From NCBI GenBank assembly GCA_013368375.1, contig JAACJP010000028.1:124001-188000 (forward strand): a stretch of 64,000 nt of DNA, written 5' to 3'. Every line of letters starts with the position of its first letter. Within the stretch, counting starts at the first letter, position 1. The notes beneath the pieces were generated by a model. The model was not told the origin of the DNA, searched no databases, and saw only the letters and a program-made list of their open reading frames with translations. A program made the position numbers and the translations under genes. This DNA comes from Tricholomella constricta. Lineage: Eukaryota > Basidiomycota > Agaricomycetes > Agaricales > Lyophyllaceae. Below, piece after piece: positions 10,295 to 21,239 of this stretch.

Positions 10295-11025
10295 ACTCAC
10301 GGGTTCGGGCGACGAGTACGAGCGGACAGAGGCGGCGGGCGACGGTGGTGACGAGCTTATACGATACGAGCAGTGCAGAGACGACAGGGACGATGATTTT
10401 GAGCTATTAACTCTGAGAGTGAGGGAAAATACGGGCTGTAATTCACTGGGGAAAGTAGGTACTACATGGGTGTGTTTTTTACTATGCGACCGACTCGTCT
10501 TTTGCGAGCTGGCGAGGCAGGTGTTTTACTGGTTTATTGGGAGAAGCGCCGCCAAGCTTGGTACCGCGTGACTCTTTTTAGGGAGTGTGGCGCTCTTTGG
10601 CTTGGCAAAGGGGTTTTTGATCGGCTCGAGGCGTCAGGTCGGATTTGTGATCGGTATAGGAATTGTGATCGGTATTGGCTCTTGGAGGCGGAACTCCGTG
10701 GTACGGCCGGATCCTTTCTGCGAATGGCTGGGTAAGGCATTTCGTAGGGTAATTTCAAATCGGATGGGGTTGTCGCCGGGTTGAGGCCTTGGCATACCAA
10801 CGTGCGTGGTTGTCGACAGCTTATTCGGCGTTCCGTGCTCTGTGCGCCCAGACAAAGGAGGACTGGTGCTCCTAGTTGCTTCGTCTCCTGGTCGGTGCAT
10901 CGGGTGGTTGGTCGGTCGGTCGGTTCGTGCTTCGGTCGCACTTGGGACCGTGTTTTGCTGTGGCGCAGTGGTCGATATCCGTAGAATGGGTTGGTTCGGT
11001 GTACAGCGCTGGTCGGTGCTCATCA
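9199..11025 (-). repeat. 3' LTR of element B (about 1.83 kb)
   Basis: This is nearly identical to 39655-40953 except that it has four rather than two copies of a 274-bp internal repeat and lacks a GTCGGTCG-type expansion near 40823. On the minus strand it starts TGATGAGCACC directly after the polypurine tract. It ends CTAGCTCTATCA. Confidence 0.85.
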
Positions 11026-11044
11026 TCTCCTCCTTACTTGAAAT
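11026..11044 (-). promoter_or_regulatory. 3' polypurine tract of element B
   Basis: The minus strand reads TCAAGTAAGGAGGAGA immediately before the LTR start TGATGAG. Position and purine content fit the plus-strand primer. Two further copies lie at 12669-12686 (between the antisense genes) and 16588-16606 (inside pol). Confidence 0.75.
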
Positions 11045-11185
11045 ACTGACTGTCCTCAGTCGGCCCCGCGCATCGGTCAGGGGGCGTTCTTCTTGAAAGA
11101 AAGGGGTAGAAATAGGAGCGAGTGGCGGTGCCGGCACGCTGGCGACATATATATATCCAGGATCTGGTTTGTTTTACCCATCGTT

Positions 11186-12454
11186 ATGTCGGGACCTCCT
11201 GTCGATTTTCGTCGTATTCTCCGCAATTTGGAACGAGACTGGGAAGAATGGCAATCGCTGTCGGACGACTCGCCTCGTTACGAGCGTACTCGCGTGCTGC
11301 AATATTTGTTAAACGGCGTTGAAGTGCTTAGGTCGCCAGCAGCTGGTCCCTGGCGTTGGGCGTGGCATGACGAGGAATATGCTTTGCTCGGTGTCTGGTC
11401 TACGATCGCGTCCGACCCCGAGTGGTCCAGGCGGTTCGCGGGTCTACAGCCGAGTGTACGTTCGCTCTTTGGCGGTTGATTGTTTCCGAGGACTAACACG
11501 CTAGCTGGTAGTCTGATTACCCCCACCGACATTACCCCCACCGACGGGCAGAGGCAGAGTCTGTCGTTCGGGAGTGTACCTGCGCTTCCTCTGTCGGAGA
11601 AGGGGACGAGGAAGGTTCTGTAGTCGAGATCTCCGGAGAGTCGGTATTGGCGGCGCAGAGGAGGCGACACGATTTGTGGCTGGAGCGTCTTGAGGAATTT
11701 AAGGCAGAGTACCTTGAGCATTACACTCGCAGCGAATCGGTAAGTCGTCGGTTCTCGTGCGGCCTTGTTCTTCCTCTCATTTGTTGGCTAGTGCGACCGT
11801 TGCGTGAGCTACGCTTTGGACTGCGTTCAGCGCAACGGGATTGACGCTTGTGCAGTTTGCGAGATTCAGTCGAAGCAATGCGAGACGAGCGAGGTGGGGT
11901 CGTCTCCGCTGGCTCCGCACCAGTTTGTGCCGTGCTCAGCAGAGGGACGCTCTTGCGACGCGTGCGCACCACCGCCGCTGTTCGCCGAGGTCCGTTCGCC
12001 TGACCTGGCAAGAACTGCTCAGCGCTTTGTTGTGACTCATTCTGCGGGTTCGGCGGCCCGAGGTGCGGGTCTCCTTTATCAGGGTCCGGTGCTTCGCGAC
12101 CTCCCTTATAACGAGGATTTGCGCGGTTTGGGCTTCACTCAGCCGTTGTCGGTTATTTCGCAGTTCGGTCTTGTGGATGTAGATCGGGCGCTATCGACGC
12201 GCACCGTTTTCCTGCGTACTTTGGTCCAGGAAATTCAAGTCCTCGAATCGTGCCAAGAGATTATGAGTTCATCGGTCCGTCAGCTTTACCAGCAGGTCGT
12301 GTCTACGTCGACAGCCCTTGACTTGCTTCGGGCCCGGCGCGCAGAGGTCGTTGATGTGTTTGTGGTAGATAACGCGGGCGGCGGTGGCAGCGGCAGTGTG
12401 ATTGGTTTCAGTGGTGGGGTAGGCGACGATGGTGGTGGGGGTTCGTCGTCTTAA
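11186..12454 (+). CDS. Zn2Cys6-like cysteine-cluster protein, antisense gene 1 of element B
   Basis: Model: exons 11186-11455, 11512-11739 and 11792-12454 (386 residues), with introns of 56 and 52 nt. A TATA-like ATATATATATC lies about 30 bp upstream of the start region. The N-terminal domain begins MSGPPVDFRRILRNLERDW. Exon 3 opens exactly on the first cysteine of a C-X2-C-X6-C-X8-C-X2-C-X6-C array, the spacing of fungal binuclear zinc clusters. A conserved helical domain follows (YNEDLRGLGF, FGLVDVDRAL, FLRTLVQEIQVLE), then a Gly/Ser-rich tail. The gene lies between the polypurine tract and integrase of element B, on its antisense strand. It is paralogous to the gene at 12856. DNA binding is only suggested by the cysteine spacing, and function is unknown. 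The exon 1-2 junction is the least certain part. Confidence 0.65.
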
Positions 12455-12668
12455 CTCTGGGTTTGGCATGTTGTGCGGTCGGATTATGCTCGTTATCGGT
12501 CACGTATTCTTTATATACCTGTTTTGTCGTACGAGCCCTCAGGTTGGGTCGTTCTTTATAATCCGAACTTTCCGTTTTGGGTGGCGCATGTCCGTTCGCC
12601 GTGTTGGTTGGTTTCATCATTGGCGATGTCGGTTGTTGGTGTCGGCCGCCGCTCAATCTATCGGTCAT

Positions 12669-12686
12669 GTCTCCTCCTTACTTGAA
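12669..12686 (-). repeat. Second copy of the B polypurine tract, between the two antisense genes
   Basis: The minus strand reads TCAAGTAAGGAGGAGA, identical to the functional tract at 11026, and the neighbouring CTGACTGTCCTCAGTCGG segment is shared too. This indicates that the unit (tract plus gene) was duplicated in tandem: 11026-12668 and 12669 to about 14700. Confidence 0.75.
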
Positions 12687-12855
12687 ATGCTGACTGTCCT
12701 CAGTCGGTCCGGGGTCCGGTCGAGAAAATTCTAGAATTCGGCGCGTGTGTGGCGTGAGACGGCGGTGGCGGTGCAACCGAATTTGACGGCGCGTCCTGGC
12801 TTTGTTTTAAGTGACGGCTCGCTCCCTGCTCGGTTCCTGTCTCTTTTCAACCACC

Positions 12856-14643
12856 ATGGCTGCCCCGTCACTGACTTCAAGCGCGTCCTTCGGTACCTGA
12901 CAACCGACTACGTCCGGTGGTGCCAACTTCCTACCGACACCACATGCGAAGAGCGCTTCGAGGCGCTCGAGGACATCCGGGACGGCCTGGCCGTGCTGCG
13001 CAAACAAGGGGCGGGCCCTGGACGGTTGGAATGGCGGGAGGAACAGGAGGCGCTGACCCTGATCTGGTCGCGCATAAAGGACGACGGGGAGTGGAAGCAA
13101 ATTTTTGCGGATCTGGAGCCTGAGGTATGTCCGCCTTGGTCTGCTGGCGTGCTGGTACTGACTTGGCTTGTTCTCCTCGCAGGACGAGTATACCCGCCGG
13201 CGTCGCGAGCGTTGTCTGCTTGCTGAGACTTCGCGAGGCGCTGGAACTGCGCCACCGGCTGTTCCTGAGGGGTTTGGAGGAGGACCGCCAGTCGAGACGG
13301 TTCTTGCGGCGGCATTGGGGGCGGAGCAGGCGCGCGGTAGTGGGGAAGCGACCGTACCGCTGGTCATGGGGGAGGCGTCGTCGAGCGTCCCTGCGGCGCC
13401 GTCGTCGAAAGGGAAAGGCAAGTCTCAGCGTCCCTTTGTTTATGTGCCTCGCATGTCCGTCGGCGGAGGGTCTCGTGCCACGGGCGGCGCTGAGGCTGCC
13501 CGTCCAACTCCACGACCTCGGCGCGAGCGTGAGTCCGCTCTCCGTTCGGGGCTTGTTTTTAGTCCGGTTAGTGGCCTGCCACTAACTAACTTGGTAGGTA
13601 CGGCGCCTGTTGTTAACGAACCGGCCGCAGCGACGCCTTCGGGTCGCAAGCACAAACGCGATGTCGCTGACGACGGGGAAGGGTCGGTAGCGGAGGTCCT
13701 GGAGGAGGAATCGGGAAAGGGCAAGAGGAAGCGGCGTGCGGCTGGCAACTTGTGGCTCGGGTGTCTCGAAGATTTCAAGAAGAAATGCCCCGAGCACGTA
13801 GTACGCGATGTGGCGGTAAGTCGTCGGTTCCGGTTCTGGTGATCGCCGGGCGTTTTGTTTAATTCTTACCAGTGCGACCATTGCGTGGACTCCGGAGTCG
13901 ACTGCCTCCAGAAGCCTGGCGTCAGTCCCTGCGCCCTCTGCAAGATCCACGCTAAGAAGTGTGAGACGACGCGCGACGGCGTCCCCATCGACGTTCCCAG
14001 GGCCTCTGATTCACGATTGCAGCGCCGAAATATCTCGCGCCCTATTGTCGAGGATGCCGAGGACGAGAAGCCCACCATTGCGCCTACGTTCCCGGTGCAC
14101 CCCCGTTCCCAGCCCTTCATGGCGGATCCCCTGGAGCGCGAGCGCGAACTGGTGGCGGTCGCACACCGCCTTGCGATGTTCCAGGCTGCTGGCTCTGCTA
14201 GGATGGGTGCGGGCTTCTTGATGCAGGGAGCGCTACCTCAAGCGGAGGCCTTGCTTCGGAACGAAGATCTGGAGGGCCTAGGCTACATGGCGTCGACCTC
14301 GATGATCGACAACTTCGGCCTTGCCGATGTGGACCGCGCCCTGTTCTCGCGCAACGCTTTTCTTCGGACTCTGGTGCAGGAAGTGCAGATCCTGCAGTTG
14401 CAGCAAGAGATAATGCGGTGGTCGCTGCGACAAATTTACCTGCAAGTCGAAGGTACAGTAGACGTGCTGAGGAGGCTGAGGGAGCGGCGCTCCGAGGTGG
14501 TGGATGAGATGGCGGCCGAGTCCGACTCCAGTGAGGGGAGCGCCGTGAGCACCGGTGATGAGGATGCCGAGGGTGAAGGCGAGGGCGACGAGGCAGAGGA
14601 AGGCGGCGACGGTGTTGAGGGAGGCGACGTTGTGATGGGTTGA
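12856..14643 (+). CDS. Zn2Cys6-like cysteine-cluster protein, antisense gene 2 of element B (frame disrupted near start)
   Basis: Exons 12856-13124, 13183-13815 and 13873-14643, with 58- and 57-nt introns. The best start, in the context ACCACCATGG at 12856, is one base out of frame with the rest. A 1-nt loss in the following CCCC run explains this, because MAAPVTDFKRVLRY would then align with MSGPPVDFRRILRN of gene 1. Exon 2 is Pro/Ser/Arg-rich with basic KGKRKRR, probably a nuclear localisation signal. Exon 3 opens on the first Cys of C-X2-C-X6-C-X8-C-X2-C-X6-C. A block RERELVAVAHRLAMFQAAGS and a long helical segment (FLRTLVQEVQILQLQQEIM) follow, with a Glu/Asp/Gly-rich tail. Intron positions match gene 1. 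No function can be assigned. It could be a regulator encoded by the transposon or captured host DNA. Confidence 0.65.
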
Positions 14644-15023
14644 ACGAGCGTCGGGGGGTGTTGGTCGGTCGGAGCGCGCTTGGGGTCTTAATCGCGCGCT
14701 CGGCCCTTGTTTATATTAATTTTTGGTGCGGTCTGCATCTGGGCAGTTCCTAAATGGGACCGCCATATAATATATACTCGCGTTCTGTTTTCGCTTTCTT
14801 TCGTCGTGTTGAGTCGCGACAGAGTCGGAGAAAGTGATTGAGTGGAGTGTTGTTAAGGCCGAACATAAGGAATTGAGAACCTGATGGATGGTTGGTAATA
14901 TGTCGGAACTGAGACGAAAAAAAGAGGGGCATAGGTCGTCGGTATATTCTATCGGTCGGACGGTGTGTGTCGGTGAGAAAGGTGCTGATTAAAAGAAGGG
15001 TATACGGTTTCGCAGGATGGCGA
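14644..15023. other. Spacer of element B between the antisense gene 2 end and the pol end
   Basis: This probably contains the 3' untranslated region of antisense gene 2 on one strand and the region after the pol stop on the other. No repeat or motif beyond simple A+T-rich patches was recognised. Confidence 0.5.
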
Positions 15024-18000
15024 TTAGTTCTGTTCTTCTTCCGACTCCGAGTCGTCGCCTACGACTTCGGGTCGATCTTCGTCGTCGGTAATCGTCGTCG
15101 CCTCTAGTTCTCTGAGTCGTTTGGTATCTATGTCCAGAGCGCCATCGGGTAGGAGGATATTGTTTCGCGCGAAGTAGGGGGCGAGTCGGAACACTGCTAC
15201 AGGTTGGTGTAAGACGGTGCCATCCAGTTCGCAGAGAATGTAGGCGCCTCCGCGGTTGCGTGAGATCACGACAAGCGGACCTAGGTATCTAGATCGCATT
15301 TTGCGGTTGAGCGACTTCTCGATTTTCGTGTTGCGCATGAGGATGAGATCTCCGCATTTAAAGTTATAGTCGCATAAGGTTCTGGCGTGTTTAAGTTCAA
15401 AGCGAATCGCCGCTTGTCGTCGCGCCGCGTATACATCTGAATGCAGTCGCTCTAGGTCGGTCGCTCGTTTTTGTAGGGTGATCGCGCGACGTGTCAAAAG
15501 GTCGCTGGAGGACAGGATAGAGTCGGGTGGCGGTTGGAGGTATGTGGCTTCGGCGATATCGAGCGGCAGGAGGGGTTGAGTACCTGTCGCGGCGTAGTAG
15601 GGGGAACATCCCATTCGTTTGCGGATTGTGACGTGTTCGGCCCAGAAAACCGAATAAGCGGATTGCGACCATTTGCTTTCGTTTCCGTCAGCGGCTTTGA
15701 AAAGAGACTGTCGAATGTCGAAATGGGACCGCTCGACGAGTCCGTTGGCTCTGGAGTTATAGCCTGAGATCCGAATGTTGTGTATGTGGTATTTCTTTGT
15801 GAGGTGTTCGGCGGCTTTGATGAAGGCTGGGCCATTGTCGGTTACGATCTCGCGCAGCCCGCCCCACCGGCAGATGATGTCTTTGTACATCCAATCGCCG
15901 AGTGTGCGACTGTTCTCTTTTCGGAGCGCGCGCCATTCGGGAAAGTGAATTAAGGAGCATCGTCCTTGGACGATGTATTCAAAACCATTTGATGTCGGCA
16001 GGTGCATAGTGTCGATGTACATTTTTGCGAACAGTGGCGCAGGTGTCACAACGACCGGAGGGATCAGGACCTTCGTCGTTTGCTGGATCTGGCATATATG
16101 GCATGTCTGAACGAACCACACGACGTCGGCCCGAACGTTAGGCCACCAAAAGCGCTCGAGTAAGGTCGCGCGTGTCGCGTAGAAGCGCTTGTGTCCAAGA
16201 TTGTCGTGGACCGATTGCAGAATCTCTAATCACGCGCTGGGGCGGGCGACTAGTTTATGTGCTCCTTGCCTGTCTCTTCTCCATAGTCGTGCTCCATCTA
16301 GGAAAAACCCTGTGGCGTAGCGAATAAAAGTGGCGTACTGGTCGTCGGACATGCCTTCCGGTCGTTCTAGGTCGGTCAGCCATTGTCTAACGGTATTTAT
16401 GCGTTGGTCTTGGGCTTTAGCGGCTTCGGTTCTGGGCACGTCGTCGTACGACATGTCGGTCAAGTTCGCATTTGGGTCGGCTATTCCTGTATTGTCGTCG
16501 GTATGGATTCTGGGTTGTCTTGGGAAGTCGGTTGCGAGTTCGTGAGTCGTTGAGTCTGGTGGCACCGCGTTGGTGTAAACTGCCACCATCTCCTCCCTAC
16601 TTGAGATCTGAGCCATAGCGAAGATCTGGCACACATGCAATGGCGACGGCGGCTGTGGCAGCGGTTGAATAATGTGCATGAGTCCTTGCATCCGGTTGAC
16701 CCAATCTGCGAAGTCGGCTTCTTCTGCGTCGTAGTTGTCGGCCGGATCGTCGGGCTGTCGCGGGCGACAGGACAAGCCGTCGGGCCCGTGGAACGTGCCT
16801 TTAACGTGGACGAGCTCGAAATGGAACATGAGGACAGATACGATCCACCTGTTTATGGAAGCCGACAGTTGGATATTGGGGTTTGAGAGCATGCCCTTAA
16901 TGTAGCGCGCGTCAACTTCGACTACCAGGTTGCGGACGCCTATGACGTACAGTCGTAAAGCGCCAAGCACCCGAAATAGACCGTAAAATTCGAGTTTTGG
17001 TTGGGAGAATCGTGATTCGCGGTCATTCAGTGTGATGGAACCGAACCGATTGTATCTGCGTCGTTTCTGATCGACAGGGTCGGCTTGACAGAGGTAGAAT
17101 CCGACCGCTATGTGGGAAGTGTCGATGGCCAGGATGACTGGATCGTCCGAGGCGTAGTCGATGGGGACAAGGGGTTTAGCTTCTGCAATTGCTTCGATGA
17201 TGTCGTGTTGTGCTGCGATCTGGTCGGGGCCGAACTCGAAGACTGCATCCTTGCGGGTCAGTTTCACGAGGTGGTGCGCGCGATGAGCAAAGTTTTTGAC
17301 GAAAATTCTTAATACTCCGACCGTTCCTAAGAACGCGCGTAATTCCGATAGGGTGGCGCATGACTTCCAATTACGCAGTAAGGCGAGTCGGTCCGCGTCG
17401 GGTACACGACCGTTGGGCGTGCAGACGTGTCCGAGGACTTTAAATTTTGGTGCGCATAGAACCAGTTTCTTGCCTGAAAAGGTTCCGCCACAGTACTTCA
17501 TGCACTGGAGGATTTGGTTGACGTCATTGAAGAAATCCCAGATCGCGAATCGCACGTCGGCATTGTCGGGGTGTGTCTTCGGTAATCCTGTGTCTGGGTC
17601 GGGATACCAAGTCGCTGGGCCCTTTATAGCAGCGTCATCGATATAAGGCAGCATATAGTCCGGGATCTCCGGTTGCAGGATGTGAGTGACATCATCGTGG
17701 AAGATTGGGACGGAGTTGGTCCAACCCATCGGTAAGGTGAGTAGGCGTAACACGCCGAAAGGTGTTTGGAAAGTGGTAAGATCGCGCGACGAGGGTGCGA
17801 TTAGCCGTTCGTCGTAACTGACAAACAGGTCTAACATTGCGCCACAAATGCGGCCGGTGAATTGTTCAGCAACATGGTCTGGTATCGGAGTGACACCCGA
17901 GTGTCGGATTGTTACGCGGTTGAGCGGTTCGAGGCTGTGGACGAGGCGGAACTTGCCGTTCTTCTTCAGAGTGCAAAACCAACGCGATTGGTAACTGGAG

Positions 18001-18721
18001 TTGGATGGTTCGTAAACACTGGCAGCGAGCTTAGTTTTGATAATGTCGCAAACTTCATCGTAGATGCCAGGCGGTATGGGGATATTACATTCGATCCAAG
18101 GTGTGTGTGCGACGACCAGGATATCAATGGGAGGAAAGAAATCCGACCGAAAGCTACCGCGCTCGGAATCATCCCACGCGAATGCGAGGTTTTGTTTACA
18201 CATCAGGTCGTGCATAATGGCGCGTTCAGCGGGCGTTAGGAAGTTCGGGTGGTCGCGGTCCAGGTCTTCCTTTCGCTCTAGTGTGTAGCGACCTGTGGGC
18301 ATAAATGGTGGCGGTGCGGGAAGCAGGATTGGCATGTCGGCGAGAGGATCGCCCAAGATTTTGCGTTCGATTCGGAAGTGGTCGGGGCAGCTTGCCACAA
18401 TCGATCGCACCTTCTGTGCCACTGGTTTGTACTTCTTCTTGGTTTGTACGCCCTTGATTTTTACAGCAAAGGTGTCGGTTGCGGTGTTGGTCAGAATTTG
18501 GGTGTGGCGTCCAATGCGGCGCTCGTCGTCCGGTAAGATAGAGCAGGGGGTTGTTCGTTCAGGAGTGGTAGAGTTGATATTAAATAACTGGTTGGTGATT
18601 GCTAGTGGAGTTAGTTCGGATGCCGTGACATAGAGTGAGGCTAGTTGCGCGTCGTAGGTGGCGTCGCTATTAAGTTCGGTTGGTAGTTCGCAGAAGGAAA
18701 TGACGGTCGGGGTATAGCTTA
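15024..18721 (-). pseudogene. pol: Pol of element B: reverse transcriptase, RNase H, integrase (one nonsense codon)
   Basis: The frame is open from the transposon junction (18721) down to 16233, then stops once (TGA at 16230-16232) and continues in the same frame to 15024. The reverse transcriptase has the variant catalytic box YIDDAAIKGP (near 17640) and the MGWTNSVPIFHDDV block. RNase H includes LAIDTSHIAVGFYL. After the stop come the integrase zinc region (HDNLGHKR..., TCHICQ), a catalytic core with MYIDTMHLP, VTDNGPAFIKAAEHL and LVERSH, and a C-terminal SH3-like part. The TGA falls where relatives have an arginine, so CGA to TGA is the simplest explanation. The integrase part retains its DDE residues. 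Removing the Plavaka-like insert joins this frame to the frameshift product of the protease ORF. Confidence 0.87.
16588..16606 (-). promoter_or_regulatory. Internal (central) polypurine-tract-like sequence in B pol
   Basis: The minus strand reads TCAAGTAGGGAGGAGATGGT. This matches 18 of 20 bases with the 3' tract plus the first LTR bases (TCAAGTAAGGAGGAGATGAT). It is also coding (SSREEMV). It resembles the central polypurine tracts of Ty1 and lentiviruses, which prime a second plus strand. Confidence 0.5.
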
Positions 18722-18834
18722 CACAAGGGGCAAAAGGCGAGGCGGTTTGATATCGACCGCCCCTAAGGCGGTTGACTTATGGTTGATTTGTGGTTGACTC
18801 GCAGTCCACGTAATTATGTAATTGATGTGACTGA

Positions 18835-18895
18835 TGTGTGACTGATGTGACTGATGTGACTGATGTGACTGATGTGACTGATGTGACTGACGCGA
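18835..18895. repeat. Short tandem repeat (GTGACTGAT)n
   Basis: About six copies of a 9-10-bp unit TGTGACTGAT lie 115 bp inside the left end of the Plavaka-like transposon. Subterminal repeats of this kind often bind the transposase in CACTA elements. Here that is inference. Confidence 0.7.
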
Positions 18896-19023
18896 TTGTG
18901 GCTGGAATTTCTTTGTTTCAACGCGTCTGAATTTCTTTGTAGGCAGAACACGCTGCAACGTACACATGTTCTAGGTACATATATCTAATGCAAGTTATTT
19001 GACCTCTACCTTCATCCTTCGTA

Positions 19024-20689
19024 ATGTCTGAACCTGAAGACTCTGATATGTTAACCCCTCCTCCTACTGGGGAAGCATTCACGTCCAGCCCTTCTAGCCG
19101 TAAGAAGGGAAAGCGCAAACGGTCACCCACTCCTCAAGCAAGTGGCTCAGGGACTGCTGGAGGATCAAAGGATCCAGCTGTCCCTTCCACTCCTTCACGT
19201 TCAGCAAAGAAGCCTCGAACTTTAGGGTCACCCAGGACACCCAAGAAACCAAAGAAACCCAGTGACTGGCATATTAGAAAGGGAGAGCTACCAAAGGAAA
19301 CGGAGAGAACAAAGGTAAGTACTTATCCATTGCCTTTCTAATGAATACGCTCGCTAATGCCTTTCCATCAGCTGGCTTTGGAGCTCCATATTCGCATTCT
19401 CTGGGGGCTACCAGAACAACACTCAGTTCCGCCTACCCTCACTGATCTTGATAAGGAGCCATTCAACCGACGCTTCAAATCTGAAGAGCAGGTAAAGGCC
19501 TCTGTCACTGCCAGCCTGGATCAGAACGCGAATACTATACAACTCGCGCGTTCGAAGGTCCAGCAACTCAGGGAATCCCTTCCAACGGGCGGGATTATCT
19601 CTAACAATATCAAGCGGATGTCAGAAACACATCTTCTGCTCATCTACACAACTGTCGCCTGCCTGGGACTTCGCCGCTGGGCTCCTGATATCTTGGGTGG
19701 AGACGCCGAATCGATGTATAACCTCCTTCATGAATACATCGCATTCAATACTTTCGAGCAGGTCGCGTCTTCCTATGGCTACTCTCATATGGGAGTCAAT
19801 TTATCACTCATTCACAACTTCACCCTCATGCGCAAGATTTATCGCAATTTCATTTATTCCTACATGCATGGTATTGCAAAATCGGAGGCCAAGAGTCCTG
19901 GCAGTATGGTGAAGACTGCGCGGATGGACGGCGTTTACAAACGCCGCACCAAGGTATAGTCTTATATATTATTTCAGTCTTCCTTCAATTCTCACTACGC
20001 CACACTACACTCTTCTTAGCTTGCTGACGACAGAGTTGGAGTCTTCAAAGCACACGGATTCAATAATAGGGTTATCTCGCTGGCTTCTCCTACTGAAGCC
20101 CATTCTGACGATGAATTGGACGAACCTCTACCCGCTGGACCTCCTTCAACTACGTACTACATCAAGACAAAGGATGGTCGGTCACAGAAGGTTCAAGACT
20201 TCTTCAGAATGGCTGATCTAGAGCACCGCCGAATGTCTAAGAGGTCTCGAGGCCAAAAGTTCGTCTCTTCATTATTGTATACCACTTCCTTACTCTTTCT
20301 AATTTATTCATTTCAGATCAGACCGTCAGCGTGAAGACCCTCAGATGCCAAGGGTCTCTGAGCTCAACACACTCCCACAAAGCATTCCAGTAGACTGGTT
20401 TAAACCTGACTATTGGAACAGTCTGACTGTTCGCGAGCGACTGACGTACACGGACAAGGGAATTTCCATTGCCCTTCCTCACTCACAATTTTGTAGGACT
20501 TGGGCAGATTGCGCGAAGTGGAAGAACTTATCAGAGGTGGAATTCATGGCGAAGTACGGTAATGAAGTGCTACGGGACTACAATATGCCAACCAAAGAGG
20601 AGATAAACCAACTGAAGGAGTGGCAGGATGAGGAAGACGTAGCGGCACTTGTAGCAGAGGAAGAATGGGAAGAAGAGGGAGACGAGTAA
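19024..20689 (+). CDS. Accessory protein of the Plavaka-like transposon
   Basis: Exons 19024-19314, 19372-19953, 20020-20258 and 20317-20689 give an uninterrupted 494-residue frame. Introns are 57, 66 and 58 nt. The N-terminus (residues 1-90) is disordered, Ser/Pro/Lys-rich and basic (KKGKRKRSP, KKPKKP), probably nuclear. The central region (100-290) is helical and Leu-rich, with a conserved-looking block (TTVACLGLRRWAPDILGG, NTFEQVASSYGYSHMGVNLS). The C-terminus is acidic. It is transcribed towards the transposase gene and lies wholly within the terminal repeats, so it is transposon cargo or a second transposition factor. No known domain was recognised. Confidence 0.78.
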
Positions 20690-21190
20690 CTGTTTCAAAC
20701 AATTTGTATTTAATAGTGCAGCGCGCTTCAAACAGATTTGTTATGTATCGAAAGAGCTAATCAATGAGTCCGTTCTAATGCCTCATTTAAAGAGTCAAGA
20801 AATCGGTTCTAACGTAGAAGGGCAAATGTATGTAAATATATACATCTATAATACAACTCGATACAACGGTTGACTTCAAAATGTAAACAAGTGTAGTTTG
20901 AAGGTCAATAAAATGTAAGCGTACTTTGAAGGTCTAAGTGAAACAGGTTTTCTTATATATCGAAAGCTAATGAATGAATGAATGAATGAATACAACTGTC
21001 GAACTTGAAAATGTAACTGACTGTACCTTGGTTTTGAAAGGAAGAGATTTCTTATTGACCTGGAGCTAATGAAAAAATGAATCAATACAGAAGACGACTT
21101 CAAATTATAAACAACTATACCTTTTTACAAGTAAGGATTTGGATGTTGTTTGGTCACGTTGTGTCAAGAATCGCACAAGGCGTGAAAACT
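20690..21190. other. A+T-rich spacer downstream of the accessory gene
   Basis: This holds short GAATGAATGAAT simple repeats (about 20970) and several imperfect repeats of a GTATATCGAAAGCTAATGA-like segment (20735, 20945, 21055). No coding potential was seen. Confidence 0.5.
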
Positions 21191-21239
21191 AGTGTCCACT
21201 ATATCGCGTTTCGACTTGTCCACAGCGGCCCACAGTCGC

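Noticed and set aside
10466..10735. Frame MGVFFTMRPTRLLRAGEAG... duplicated at 40374
   Set aside because: It lies inside the two LTRs of element B. The duplication is the LTR pair, not a gene family.
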